From Aestuariimicrobium kwangyangense DSM 21549 (GTDB lineage Bacteria; Actinomycetota; Actinomycetes; Propionibacteriales; Propionibacteriaceae): a stretch of DNA of 64,000 bases. Under the pieces are notes generated by a model. It was not told the DNA's origin and made no database searches. It was given only the letters and a program-made list of their open reading frames with translations. This document shows positions 44,122-54,753 of this stretch, one piece after another. Position 1 is the stretch's first letter, and every line of letters starts with the position of its first letter. The stretch covers positions 992,001 through 1,056,000 of the forward strand of contig NZ_ATXE01000001.1 in NCBI RefSeq assembly GCF_000421525.1, in the 5' to 3' direction. The translations under genes and the position numbers were made by a program.

Positions 44122-45531
44122 ATGAGTACCGACACCACCCCCGACCTCACGATCATCCCCATCGAGACCCCGACCCTGGGCGACCGCTCCTATCTCGTGC
44201 ATGACGGCGAGGTTGCATTCGTGATCGATCCTCAACGCGACATCGACCGCGTGCTCGACCTGCTCGAGGAACAGGACGTCCGGTTGACGCACGTGTTCGA
44301 GACCCACATCCACAATGACTACGTGACCGGTGGACTGGCGCTCTCGCGCCGCACGGGCGCGGTCTACCTGGTCAACGGCGCCGACCACGTCTCGTTCGAC
44401 CGCACCCCGATCAGCGGTGACGAAGTCATCGAGGTGGGTGCGCGGATGAGGGTCACCGCCCTGGCCACGCCCGGTCACACGTTCACCCACCTGTCCTACG
44501 CCCTGGCCGATGCGCTCACCGGCGAGGACGTGGCCGTCTTCACGGGCGGCTCCTTGTTGTACGGCGCCACGGGCCGTCCCGACCTGCTCGGTGAGGAGTT
44601 CACCGACGAACTGGTGCGTGCCCAGCACGCCTCCGCGCATCGGCTGGCGGAGACCCTGCCCGATGATGCAGAGGTCTTCCCCACCCATGGGTTCGGGTCG
44701 TTCTGCTCGGCCACCCAGTCGGACGCCACGTCGTCGACCATCGGTCAGGAGAAGCGATCGAACCCGGCGCTCACCCAGGACGAGGAGACCTACGTCCGGG
44801 TGCTGCTCGCAGGCCTGTCGGACTACCCCGCGTACTACGCCAAGATGGCCCCGGCCAACAGCGCTGGTCCCTCCGAGCCTGACCTGTCCGAGCCGGCCCA
44901 AGCCGATCCGGTCGAACTGCGCCGCCGGATCGAGGCCGGTGAGTGGGTCGTGGACCTGCGCAACCGCACCTACTTCGCCGCCGGTCACGTGCCCGGCTCG
45001 CTGAACTTCGGCCTCGACGGCGGCTTCGCGACCTACTTGGGCTGGCTGATCGCGTGGGGCACGCCGGTGACGCTGCTCGGGGAGACTCCGGAGGACGTCG
45101 CCACCGCCCAGCGCGAGCTGGTGCGAATCGGCATCGACCGACCTGCCGCGGCCGCCACCGGCGGACCGGCCGACTGGGTGGCTGGAACGGGCGTCGAACT
45201 CGGAACCTTCAAGACCGCCACCTTCGCCGACCTTGCCCAGGTGCGCCACCACCGTCAGGTCACCGTCCTCGACGTGCGTCGGGCCGACGAGCATGCCGGC
45301 GCCCACATCGAAGGAGCGCTCAACATCCCGCTGCACGAACTGCCCACGCGACTGGGCGACGTGCCAGCCGGCGAGGTCTGGGTGCACTGTGCCGCAGGCT
45401 ACCGAGCCTCGATCGCTGCCTCCTTCCTGGCCGCGGCCGGGCTTCCGCTGGTGGCCATCGACGACTCCTTCGACAATGCCCGGGCTGTGGGTCTGCAGCT
45501 GGTGGACCCCGACCCGACCACGGCGGCGTGA
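44122..45531 (+). CDS. metallo-beta-lactamase-fold / rhodanese fusion (persulfide dioxygenase-like)
   Basis: 469 residues. The N-terminal MBL domain (1-240) has the metal motif ETHIHNDYVTGG, in which Tyr replaces the His of the usual HxHxDH, as in the Fe-dependent ETHE1-like fusions I know only by memory. GHTFTHLSYAL and FPTHGFGSFC supply other ligands. A rhodanese-like domain at about 260-360 (VVDLRNRTYFAAGHVPG) lacks its Cys, and a second at about 370-465 has VHCAAGYRAS with Cys. Likely oxidises persulfides to sulfite. The TauE gene overlaps its stop by 4 bp. Confidence 0.9.
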   Translation: MSTDTTPDLTIIPIETPTLGDRSYLVHDGEVAFVIDPQRDIDRVLDLLEEQDVRLTHVFETHIHNDYVTGGLALSRRTGAVYLVNGADHVSFDRTPISGDEVIEVGARMRVTALATPGHTFTHLSYALADALTGEDVAVFTGGSLLYGATGRPDLLGEEFTDELVRAQHASAHRLAETLPDDAEVFPTHGFGSFCSATQSDATSSTIGQEKRSNPALTQDEETYVRVLLAGLSDYPAYYAKMAPANSAGPSEPDLSEPAQADPVELRRRIEAGEWVVDLRNRTYFAAGHVPGSLNFGLDGGFATYLGWLIAWGTPVTLLGETPEDVATAQRELVRIGIDRPAAAATGGPADWVAGTGVELGTFKTATFADLAQVRHHRQVTVLDVRRADEHAGAHIEGALNIPLHELPTRLGDVPAGEVWVHCAAGYRASIAASFLAAAGLPLVAIDDSFDNARAVGLQLVDPDPTTAA

Positions 45532-46361
45532 GCCCCGCACTGCTGACCGTCGCCGCTGTCGCGGGGCTGCTGATCGGGCTCAGCCTGGGAGCGCTCGGCG
45601 GCGGCGGGTCGGTGCTGGCCGTCCCCGTGCTGGTCTATGCCCTGGGTGAGAGCCCGGGGCAGGCCACCACCGGATCCTTGGTGGTGGTCGGCCTGACCTC
45701 CCTCATCGGGGCCATCACTGCCCATCGCGCCGGCAACCTGCTGCTGGGACGAGGAGTCGCCTTCGGTGTGATGGCCATCGCCGGCGCAGCCGTGGGCTCC
45801 AAGGCGTCCAGTCTGGTGCCCGGGCCGGTGCTGATGAGCGCCTTCGCAGTACTGCTGGTGGTGGTGGCCGCAGTGATGGTGACGCGGCAGGTCAAGGCCC
45901 GCGCTCGATCCCGGGAGAAGGCGCCCAGCCCTCGGACCCATCTCGACGAGCCCATCGTGACCCTCAGGCCTTTCAGCTGTGCGTGGGGGCGAGCCGCGAA
46001 GGTGGTGGTCACCGCCACCGTCGTCGGGCTGCTCACCGGTTTCCTCGGTGTGGGTGGGGGGTTCCTGATCGTGCCCGCCCTGGTGCTCGCGCTGGGACTT
46101 CCGATGGGCAAGGCCGCCGGCACTTCCCTGGTGGCCATCACCATCACCTCCGCTGCGGCCCTGGTCGTCCGGGCCGGAACAGCGGTCCAGCCCGACTGGG
46201 CCCTGGTGGGCCTGCTCACGCTGCTGGCGGTCATCGGCGGCTGGCTCGGTGCCAGGCTGGCGACCCGGGTGCACACGGACCGCCTGCAGACGGCCTTCAC
46301 CGGGCTCCTGCTGCTGGTCGCCGCCTACACCGCGGTCCAGGCCGTTCCCGCCATTATCTGA
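45528..46361 (+). CDS. TauE/SafE-family sulfite/anion exporter
   Basis: 277 residues with about eight hydrophobic helices. The two inverted halves each carry the family motif: GALGGGGSVLAVPVLVYALG near 20-40 and FLGVGGGFLIVPALVLALGLP near 170-190. The GTG overlaps the preceding stop (GTGA). In CstR regulons such exporters remove sulfite produced by the persulfide dioxygenase. Charged cytoplasmic loop near 120-150. Confidence 0.93.
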   Translation: MSPALLTVAAVAGLLIGLSLGALGGGGSVLAVPVLVYALGESPGQATTGSLVVVGLTSLIGAITAHRAGNLLLGRGVAFGVMAIAGAAVGSKASSLVPGPVLMSAFAVLLVVVAAVMVTRQVKARARSREKAPSPRTHLDEPIVTLRPFSCAWGRAAKVVVTATVVGLLTGFLGVGGGFLIVPALVLALGLPMGKAAGTSLVAITITSAAALVVRAGTAVQPDWALVGLLTLLAVIGGWLGARLATRVHTDRLQTAFTGLLLLVAAYTAVQAVPAII

Positions 46362-46388
46362 TTCCACGCACCAGGAGAAGCCACCGCC

Positions 46389-47708
46389 ATGTCATGGACA
46401 CCGACCGTCAGCACTGAGCCAGGCGCAGTCACCCCGCGCCTTGGGCTGGCCGTCAACGCCGCCCAGTTCACCTTGCTGGTCGCCGTCAACGCCTTGGTCG
46501 GCGGCATGCTCGGGCAGGAACGCACGGTGGTGCCGCTGCTGGGGGAGCAGGTCTTCGGCCTGCGCGGCTACACAGCTGGGCTGATGTTCATCCTGGTCTT
46601 CGGGCTGTCGAAGGCGGTCACGAACTACTTCGCGGGCACGTGGTCGGACCGCTTCGGCCGCAAGCCGGTGCTCGTCGCCGGCTGGTTGGTCGCGCTGCCG
46701 GTGCCCTTGGTGCTGATCTGGGCCCCCAGCTGGGGCTGGGTGCTGGCAGCGAACGTGCTGCTCGGCATCAGCCAAGGGTTGACCTGGTCGACCACCGTGG
46801 TGATGAAGATCGACCTCGTTGGCCCAGCCCGTCGAGGTCTGGCCATGGGACTCAACGAGGCAGCCGGGTACGCCGCCGTCGCGGTCACCGCGCTGTCGAC
46901 GGGCTACCTGGCCGAAGCCCATGGTTTGCGGCCGGCGCCGTTCCTGCTGGGGATCGCCTTCGCTGCCGTCGGCCTGGGGCTTTCCACCTTGGCGGTGAAG
47001 GAGACGCGTGGCCACGCCCACCTGGAGGCCGCCCAATCCGCCTCGCGCGCCGGCCCTCGTCCGGGCCTCGCCCCAGCGCCGTCGGCGTCGCCGTCGGCCC
47101 AGCTCACCGATCGGGAAGTGCTGACTCTGACCAGCTTTCGCGAGCCGGCGTTGTCGTCGGCGAGTCAGGCGGGCTTGGTCAACAACCTCAACGACGGCTT
47201 GGCCTGGGGCCTGTTCCCGGTGCTGTTCACTGCCGCGGGGCTGTCCATGAGCCAGGTGGGTGTCCTGGCGGCGTTGTACCCGGGTGTGTGGGGGGTCGGG
47301 CAGTTGTTCACCGGAGCCCTGTCGGACCGATGGGGACGCAAGCGCTTGATCGTGGCCGGGATGTGGCTCCAGGCCATCGCCCTCGCGACGTTCGCCTCGG
47401 TGCACGCGTTCCTGCCCTGGGCTGGGGCAGCGGTGCTGCTCGGGGCTGGCACGGCGATGGTCTATCCCACCCTGCTGGCCTCGATCGGCGATGTGGCCCA
47501 CCCGTCGTGGCGAGCTCGCTCCGTGGGTGTGTACCGGCTGTGGCGGGACGGTGGCTTCGCCGCGGGTGCCGTCCTGGCCGGGGTCGTCGCAGATGCCCTG
47601 GGTGTCGCGTCCGCCATCTGGGTGGTCGCGGCGTTGACGGCCGTGTCCGGAACCGTGGTGGCCGTCCGCATGTACGAGACCCACCGGACGGCACCATCGA
47701 CCGGCTGA
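46389..47708 (+). CDS. MFS transporter
   Basis: 439 residues, twelve predicted helices. MFS motif A occurs twice, DRFGRKPVLVAG after helix 2 and DRWGRKRLIVAG after helix 8, and a long Pro/Ala-rich loop (about 215-240) separates the halves. ATG 46389 has AGGAG upstream. It is the last gene of the sulfur operon, 27 bp after the exporter gene, so its cargo is probably a sulfur compound; this is inferred only from position. Confidence 0.9.
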   Translation: MSWTPTVSTEPGAVTPRLGLAVNAAQFTLLVAVNALVGGMLGQERTVVPLLGEQVFGLRGYTAGLMFILVFGLSKAVTNYFAGTWSDRFGRKPVLVAGWLVALPVPLVLIWAPSWGWVLAANVLLGISQGLTWSTTVVMKIDLVGPARRGLAMGLNEAAGYAAVAVTALSTGYLAEAHGLRPAPFLLGIAFAAVGLGLSTLAVKETRGHAHLEAAQSASRAGPRPGLAPAPSASPSAQLTDREVLTLTSFREPALSSASQAGLVNNLNDGLAWGLFPVLFTAAGLSMSQVGVLAALYPGVWGVGQLFTGALSDRWGRKRLIVAGMWLQAIALATFASVHAFLPWAGAAVLLGAGTAMVYPTLLASIGDVAHPSWRARSVGVYRLWRDGGFAAGAVLAGVVADALGVASAIWVVAALTAVSGTVVAVRMYETHRTAPSTG

Positions 47709-47829
47709 TCCGCTGGCAGTTCCAGCGTCGGCCGATCCGTATCCGTCGTGGGGCGACGAATGTTGCACGCCACGTGCAGACTTCGCCACCACAGCACGGA
47801 TGAGGATCGCCCTGCGCTGGTGACTCCAC

Positions 47830-47895
47830 GACCCCGGCAGCCCCGCGACCCCGGCAGCCCAGTGGCCCAGGGACCCCAGTGGCCCCGGGACCCCC
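47830..47895. repeat. 17-bp-period C-rich repeats before the yyaL gene
   Basis: GACCCCGGCAGCCC occurs at 47830 and 47847, and CAGTGGCCCxGGGACCC at 47860 and 47877, all with a 17-bp period. Non-coding. The rest of 47709-47934 shows no gene. Confidence 0.65.
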
Positions 47896-47922
47896 AGGAC
47901 AGGACCTCGAGCGGCGGCCCCT

Positions 47923-47928
47923 TAGGGT
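47923..47928 (+). promoter_or_regulatory. -10 box of the yyaL-like gene (leaderless)
   Basis: TAGGGT, 6 nt before the ATG at 47935. Confidence 0.5.
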
Positions 47929-47934
47929 TGAGTC

Positions 47935-49951
<2,017 letters not shown>

Positions 49952-49965
<14 letters not shown>

Positions 49966-49997
49966 GCGGGCTCGTCGCCGAGCGGTCTCGCTGCTGA
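49952..49997. repeat. 14-bp duplication of the yyaL stop region
   Basis: GGTCTCGCTGCTGA at 49952-49965 (ending with the stop TGA) recurs at 49984-49997. Confidence 0.65.
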
Positions 49998-50004
49998 AGG
50001 GTGG

Positions 50005-50814
50005 TCAGCGGCCGTACCGGCGCTCCCGCTGGGTGTAGGTGCGCAGCGCTCGGACGAAGTCGACCTTGCGGAAATCGGGCCACAGGGCCTCGTGGAAGTA
50101 GAACTCCGAGTGGGCGCTCTGCCAGATCAGGAATCCCGACAGGCGCTGCTCACCCGAGGTGCGGATGACCAGGTCGGGATCGGGCTGCCCCTTGGTGTAG
50201 AGGTGGTCGGCGATCTGGTCGATCTCCAAGGTCTCGGCGAGCGACTCCAGGGTGGTGCCCTTGGCTGCCTCGGCGGCCAGCAGTGAGCGGACGGCGTCCC
50301 GCAACTCGTGGCGGCCGCCGTAACTGACGGCCACGTTGACGTGCATGCCGGTGCGCGACTCGGTGCTGACGGCCGCCTTGCGGATCCGCTCGGCCACCTG
50401 GGGTGGCAGCAGGCTGAGGTCTCCCACGGGCTGCACCCGCCACCGGTGGTGCGCGGCCAGGTCCTCGAGCAGTTCGGCGATCACGTCGAGCAGGGGGAGC
50501 AGTTCGTCGTCGTCGTCGCGGCGCAGGTTCTCGGTGCTCAGCACCCAGATGGTCACCACGCCGATGCCGGCCTCGTCGCACCAGTCGCAGAAGTCCCTGA
50601 GCTTGGCAGCCCCGGCGCGATAGCCCGCGACCAGAGGTTGGCCCGGGGCGTTCATCCGGGCCCAGCGCCGGTTGCCGTCGGCCATCACGGCGACGTGTCG
50701 GGGGAGCTTGTCGTGGTCGAGTTCGGCGAGCAGTCGTCCCTCGTAGGTGGCGTACAGGAGGTTGGAGGGGTGCAGGCGATCGATCGCCTCGCCCACCCAG
50801 TGCCGCCACGTCAT
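50005..50814 (-). CDS. isoprenyl (cis-prenyl) transferase
   Basis: 269 residues, the UppS family. HVAVMADGNRRWARMN near 40-55 has the catalytic Asp, GYRAGAAKLRDFCDWC follows, VLSTENLRR is conserved, and RTSGEQRLSGFLIWQSAHSEFYF completes the active site. The mycobacterial gene at this position (Rv1086) makes short-chain Z,E-farnesyl diphosphate, so this may be the short-chain rather than the decaprenyl enzyme; product length is not deducible here. Leaderless, TAGAGT 6 nt upstream. Confidence 0.92.
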   Translation of the reverse strand: MTWRHWVGEAIDRLHPSNLLYATYEGRLLAELDHDKLPRHVAVMADGNRRWARMNAPGQPLVAGYRAGAAKLRDFCDWCDEAGIGVVTIWVLSTENLRRDDDDELLPLLDVIAELLEDLAAHHRWRVQPVGDLSLLPPQVAERIRKAAVSTESRTGMHVNVAVSYGGRHELRDAVRSLLAAEAAKGTTLESLAETLEIDQIADHLYTKGQPDPDLVIRTSGEQRLSGFLIWQSAHSEFYFHEALWPDFRKVDFVRALRTYTQRERRYGR

Positions 50815-50820
50815 GGGCTC

Positions 50821-50826
50821 ACTCTA
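50821..50826 (-). promoter_or_regulatory. -10 box of the prenyl transferase gene (leaderless)
   Basis: TAGAGT on the minus strand, 6 nt before the ATG at 50814. Confidence 0.55.
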
Positions 50827-50879
50827 GCCAGACCACCCGGCCCGCCCCGGATCGGTGGGAGGGGGTCGCCGACGTCGAT

Positions 50880-50897
50880 ACCTACGGTAGCGTAGGT
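50880..50897. promoter_or_regulatory. palindromic operator between prenyl transferase and hemolysin III genes
   Basis: ACCTACG-GTAG-CGTAGGT, a perfect 7-bp dyad, 34 bp before the hemolysin III start. Similar ACCTACG/CGTAGGT sites occur in actinobacteria before membrane-lipid genes such as desaturases, as far as I recall. Confidence 0.7.
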
Positions 50898-50931
50898 TAC
50901 GCATTGGCCAGCTGTGAGGAAAGGTCGCACC

Positions 50932-51666
50932 ATGCCGTTGGACGAGGAGTCCCGAGCCCACCGCGGTCACACCACCGAGCCCGCAACGGCCGGGGCCGTC
51001 GGCGATGAGCAGGGCGCCGTCGACAGGGCGGTGGCCGCCGTGAAGCCTCGGCTGCGTGGCTGGCTGCACACGGTGATGGCCCCCTTGGCGTTCGTGGGTG
51101 GGCTCGTCCTGCTCGTCCTCACCCCGTCCGTGGCGGGACGACTCGCCGCGGCGGTCTACCTCACCTCGTCGCTGGCGCTGTTCGGCAACTCGGCGGTCTA
51201 CCACCGCGGTCACTGGACCGAGCGGGTGCAGGCGACCTTGCGGCGGGTCGACCACGCCAACATCTTCCTGTTCATCGCCGGCACCTACACGCCTCTGGCC
51301 ACCCAGATGCTCGCCGGCGGCAGCCGGGTGGCGCTGCTGACCCTGGTCTGGATCGCGGCAGGGCTCGGTGTCGCCTTCCGGGTGCTGTGGCTGTCGGCTC
51401 CTCGATGGCTGTACACCGCGCTGTACGTGTTGATGGGGTGGGCCGCCGTCGGGTGGCTGCCGAGCTTCTGGCGCAACGGTGGGGCGGCGGTGGTCGTCCT
51501 CGTCATCGCTGGCGGGCTTGTCTACTCGGCAGGCGCCCTCGTCTACGCGCGCAAGCGGCCCAATCCCTCACCGGTCTGGTTCGGGTTCCACGAGATCTTC
51601 CACGCCTGCACCGTGGTGGCCGCCCTCCTGCACTTCGCAGCCATCGTGCTGGCAACCTTCGGCTGA
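50932..51666 (+). CDS. hemolysin III / TrhA-family membrane protein
   Basis: 244 residues with seven hydrophobic helices from about 45 to 242. PAQR/TrhA metal-site motifs: NSAVYHRGHWTERVQATLRRVDHANIF near 86-112 (Ser, two His, Asp) and FGFHEIFHACTVVAALLHF near the end (HExxH-like). TrhA maintains membrane lipid homeostasis in E. coli. ATG 50932 has GAGGAAAGG upstream; an earlier in-frame GTG (50914) is less likely because it overlaps that site. Behind the operator at 50880-50897. Confidence 0.92.
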   Translation: MPLDEESRAHRGHTTEPATAGAVGDEQGAVDRAVAAVKPRLRGWLHTVMAPLAFVGGLVLLVLTPSVAGRLAAAVYLTSSLALFGNSAVYHRGHWTERVQATLRRVDHANIFLFIAGTYTPLATQMLAGGSRVALLTLVWIAAGLGVAFRVLWLSAPRWLYTALYVLMGWAAVGWLPSFWRNGGAAVVVLVIAGGLVYSAGALVYARKRPNPSPVWFGFHEIFHACTVVAALLHFAAIVLATFG

Positions 51667-51992
51667 CCTGCTCACTGGCGCCGGGTCGGTGCGGTGGCAC
51701 GTCGACGCGGGCGGGTGAACACAGGCGAACAATGGGAAGACGTGCGGCGTGGCGTGCGTGATGCAAGGGGCTGGAAGCTTACGTTCCAGTCACGGAGCAA
51801 TTGACCCCTCGTCGAAGTGGAGAGCTCCCCACGGAGTGATCCATCCAGCGATCGGGCGCCTTCCCCCGGTGGCTTCGGGCATGTTGTCAGACCGCGGCGT
51901 GTGACCCGCACGACGCGCCCACCAGTGCCATGGGCACTGGGTGCCAGTCGTCTGCTCGGCGTCCGGCACCAGGTGCTCTGGGAAGGATTACC
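51667..51992 (+). promoter_or_regulatory. 326-bp gap with candidate structured leader of the phoH gene
   Basis: No gene. CTGGAA (51770-51775) pairs with TTCCAG (51783-51788) inside GGGG/CCCC, and CCAGTGCC (51922-51929) with GGCACTGG (51933-51940). GGAAGGA at about 51981 is the ribosome binding site for GTG 51993. No riboswitch class recognised. Confidence 0.4.
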
Positions 51993-53357
51993 GTGCTCAA
52001 CAGCCCCACCGATCAGATCACCCACTCGAGCGGGGCCCCGGCTCCCGCCCCGATGGTCGGCACCCAGCAGCGCACCCTGACCTACGTCCTCGACACCTCG
52101 GTGCTGCTCAGCGATCCGCGCGCCCTGCTGCGCTTCGCCGAGCACTCCATCGTGTTGCCGATCGTGGTGATCACCGAGCTCGAGGGCAAGCGCCACCACC
52201 CCGAACTGGGCTTCTTCGCCCGCTCGGCCCTGCGCCTGCTCGATGACCTGCGCATCCGCCATGGACGCCTTGACCTGCCGGTGCCGGTCAACGACCAGGG
52301 GGGCCTGCTGCACGTTGAGCTCAACCACACCGACCAGAGCCGGTTGCCTTTCGGTTTCCAGCTGGGCGACAACGACACACGCATCCTGGCGGTTGCCCTC
52401 AACTTCCAGCACGAGGGCCATGACGTGGTGCTGGTGTCGAAGGACCTGCCGATGCGGGTGAAGGCCTCGGCTGTGGGTCTTGCGGCGCAGGAGTACCGCG
52501 CCGAGCTGGCTGTCGAGACCGGATGGACCGGTATGGCGACCCTCGAGGTCGGCAACCAGGTGGTCGACGACCTCTACGCCACCGGGGTGGCCGAGTGCCA
52601 GGAGGCCGACGCCCTGCCGGTGCACACCGGTGTGGTGGTGCACTCGCCCTCGGGAACCGCCTTGGCGCGCCGTGACGCCGCCGGGGAGTTGCGACTGGTG
52701 AAGTCTGACCGAGAGGCCTTCGGTCTGCACGGACGCTCGGCCGAACAGCGGGTGGCGCTCGACATCCTGCTCGACGACACCGTCGGCATCGTGTCACTCG
52801 GTGGACGAGCGGGCACCGGCAAGTCGGCACTGGCCCTGTGCGCCGGCCTGGAACTGGTGATGGAGCGCCGCCAGTACTCGAAGGTGATGGTCTTTCGTCC
52901 GCTCTACGCCGTCGGCGGGCAGGATCTCGGCTACCTGCCGGGGAACGAGAACGAGAAGATGGCACCGTGGGGGCAGGCCGTCTACGACACCCTCTCGGCG
53001 CATGCCAACAAGTTCGTGATCGACGAGATCATGGCGCAGAACATGCTCGAGGTGCTGCCGCTGACCCACATCCGTGGGCGGTCGCTGCACGACGCCTTCG
53101 TGATCGTGGACGAGGCGCAGTCGCTGGAGCGCAACGTCCTGCTCACCGTGCTCAGCCGACTGGGGACGAACTCCCGGGTCGTCCTGACTCACGATGTGGC
53201 GCAGCGCGACAACCTGCGGGTGGGGCGTCACGACGGGGTCGCCGCTGTCGTCGAGAAGCTGAAGGGGAACCCGCTGTTCGCCCACGTCACGCTGACCCGG
53301 TCGGAGCGCTCGCCCATCGCGGCCCTGGTGACCGAGATGTTGGAGGACGCGCTCTGA
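51993..53357 (+). CDS. PhoH2-type PIN-PhoH ATPase
   Basis: 454 residues. The N-terminal PIN ribonuclease domain (about 30-175) has [12 protein letters not shown] with catalytic Asp, [20 protein letters not shown] and [10 protein letters not shown]. The C-terminal PhoH ATPase has Walker [17 protein letters not shown] and Walker [17 protein letters not shown]. PhoH2 proteins couple RNA unwinding with cleavage; mycobacterial Rv1095 is the known relative. GTG 51993 has GGAAGGA upstream; the first ~27 residues are Pro/Ala-rich and variable. Confidence 0.95.
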   Translation: MLNSPTDQITHSSGAPAPAPMVGTQQRTLTYVLDTSVLLSDPRALLRFAEHSIVLPIVVITELEGKRHHPELGFFARSALRLLDDLRIRHGRLDLPVPVNDQGGLLHVELNHTDQSRLPFGFQLGDNDTRILAVALNFQHEGHDVVLVSKDLPMRVKASAVGLAAQEYRAELAVETGWTGMATLEVGNQVVDDLYATGVAECQEADALPVHTGVVVHSPSGTALARRDAAGELRLVKSDREAFGLHGRSAEQRVALDILLDDTVGIVSLGGRAGTGKSALALCAGLELVMERRQYSKVMVFRPLYAVGGQDLGYLPGNENEKMAPWGQAVYDTLSAHANKFVIDEIMAQNMLEVLPLTHIRGRSLHDAFVIVDEAQSLERNVLLTVLSRLGTNSRVVLTHDVAQRDNLRVGRHDGVAAVVEKLKGNPLFAHVTLTRSERSPIAALVTEMLEDAL

Positions 53358-53440
53358 GGCCGGCTCGCTGAGCGTCTCGCGTCTTCGGCACCCCACAAGG
53401 GGAAGCATGGGCGCGGGGGAGGGTGCGGAGCGACCGTGGC

Positions 53441-53446
53441 TAGGCT
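53441..53446 (+). promoter_or_regulatory. -10 box of the metallopeptidase gene (leaderless)
   Basis: TAGGCT, 7 nt before the ATG at 53454. Confidence 0.5.
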
Positions 53447-53453
53447 GGCTGGC

Positions 53454-53807
53454 ATGCCGACAACGGTCAGTGCCGAGGAGTTCGACGCAGCCGTGGAGCG
53501 CGCGCTCGAGGAGGTTCCCTCGGCGCTGCTCGACCTGCTCGACAACTGCGTGGTGTTGGTTGAGGACGAACCGGATGCCGACGACCCTGACCTGCTGGGC
53601 TATTACGACGGCACCCCGCTCACTGAGCGCGACACCCAGTACTCCGGGGTCCTGCCCGACCGCATCGTCATCTTCCGTGGTCCGCTGCAGCGGATGTGCG
53701 AGAGCACCGAGGAGTTGGTGGACGAGATCACGGTGACCGTCGTGCACGAGATCGCGCATTTCTTCGGCATCGACGACCGCCGGCTGCACGACCTGGGATG
53801 GGACTGA
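53454..53807 (+). CDS. zinicin-like metallopeptidase (MMP-type)
   Basis: 117 residues, the DUF1025/zincin_1 family. VSAEEFDAAVERALEEVPSALL is the N-terminal helix, RIVIFRGPLQRMCES the middle strand, and VVHEIAHFFGIDDRRLHDLGW the zinc site HExxHxxGIxD. Minimal metallopeptidases of this kind are widespread in actinobacteria; the target is unknown. An earlier GTG overlaps the -10 box, so ATG 53454 is chosen. Confidence 0.93.
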   Translation: MPTTVSAEEFDAAVERALEEVPSALLDLLDNCVVLVEDEPDADDPDLLGYYDGTPLTERDTQYSGVLPDRIVIFRGPLQRMCESTEELVDEITVTVVHEIAHFFGIDDRRLHDLGWD

Positions 53808-53897
53808 CGGTTCGCGCGCCCCTTCGGGCTGGGGACCACTGGATCCGCAGCGCTGCCCAGATTGGGAGGGCTGGGCCGTGGCTGGAAGACTGGCAGC

Positions 53898-54437
53898 GTG
53901 AGTGGACGAAACCCGAAGGCCGGCGCCCGCGACATGGTGCTGACCATGGCGGTGCTGATGGTCCCCGTGCTGCTGATCGTGTGGTTCTTCCAGCGCACCC
54001 CCGATGAGCCCCCGCTGCCGAGTGCCGACTGGCAGGCCACCGTCGCCCAAGCGCGGGCCAAGGCAGACTTCCACGTGCTCGCGCCCCAGAAGCTGCCGGA
54101 GGGCTGGCGCGCCACCCAGGCCCAATTCGAGCCGTGGGGGCAGGGGTCGTCCGGCGGTGACGAGTTCCGGCTGGTGTTGCTCGACGCCGACAACGTCAAC
54201 CTGCAGCTGATGCAGGTCTCGGCCGCCGATCCCAGACGGTTCATCAGCCAGCAGACCCGCGACGGGTACGAGTCGGGAGCACAGAAGGTGGGCGACGCTG
54301 TCTGGAAGCAGTACACCTCCGCGGACGGGCGCACCGTCTACCTGCTGGGGGAGCGGACGGACTCGCTCGTGCTCGTGCAGGGAGACACCAGCGCCGAGGC
54401 GCTGGCGTCCTTCGCCGGCCTACTCGTGGCTGGCTGA
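53898..54437 (+). CDS. DUF4245 membrane-anchored protein
   Basis: 179 residues. One membrane helix (about 13-31, MVLTMAVLMVPVLLIVWFF) is followed by an exterior domain with PPLPSADWQATVAQARAKADF, APQKLPEGWRATQAQFEP, and GERTDSLVLVQG, the DUF4245 pattern of actinobacteria. Function unknown. GTG 53898 follows AAGACT by 6 nt, a weak leaderless signal. Close to xseB but on the opposite strand. Confidence 0.85.
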   Translation: MSGRNPKAGARDMVLTMAVLMVPVLLIVWFFQRTPDEPPLPSADWQATVAQARAKADFHVLAPQKLPEGWRATQAQFEPWGQGSSGGDEFRLVLLDADNVNLQLMQVSAADPRRFISQQTRDGYESGAQKVGDAVWKQYTSADGRTVYLLGERTDSLVLVQGDTSAEALASFAGLLVAG

Positions 54438-54449
54438 ATCCCGGCCTGA

Positions 54450-54529
54450 GGACTCGTCAGCGGGGGGACTCGTCAGCCGGGGGACTCGTCCGTCGGGGGA
54501 CTCGTCAGTCGGAGGACTCGCCCCGACCC
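54450..54529. repeat. 16-bp minisatellite across the xseB stop
   Basis: Five units each starting GGACTCG at 54450, 54466, 54482, 54498 and 54514, a strict 16-bp period (GGACTCGTCAGCGGGG type). The last two lie in the xseB 3' end, so the xseB C-terminus lies within the array. Confidence 0.85.
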
Positions 54530-54753
54530 TCGGCGGCCGCACGGGATGCCTGCACCTTGGCCTTGGCACCGTCGAGCCAGCGCTGACAGATGGCCGCGAG
54601 TTCCTCACCGCGCTCCCACAGCTTCATTGAGTCGTTCAGGGAGGCGCCCCCCGACTCGAGTTGCCGCACGATGTCGGAGAGTTGTGCGCGCGCCTCCTCG
54701 TAGCTGAGTTGCTCGTCGCTGGCCCCTCCAGGGGGCGTCTGCCTGTCAGCCAT
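54505..54753 (-). CDS. xseB: exodeoxyribonuclease VII small subunit
   Basis: 82 residues. The core LSYEEARAQLSDIVRQLESGGASLNDSMKLWERGEELAAICQRWL is the XseB helical hairpin (shown here as LSYEEARAQLSDIVRQLE and SLNDSMKLWERGEELA). Small subunit of ExoVII, which degrades single-stranded DNA. ATG 54753 lies inside the end of xseA (8-bp overlap), so it is coupled. The last residues are encoded by the 16-bp repeat. Confidence 0.95.
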   Translation of the reverse strand: MADRQTPPGGASDEQLSYEEARAQLSDIVRQLESGGASLNDSMKLWERGEELAAICQRWLDGAKAKVQASRAAAEGRGESSD

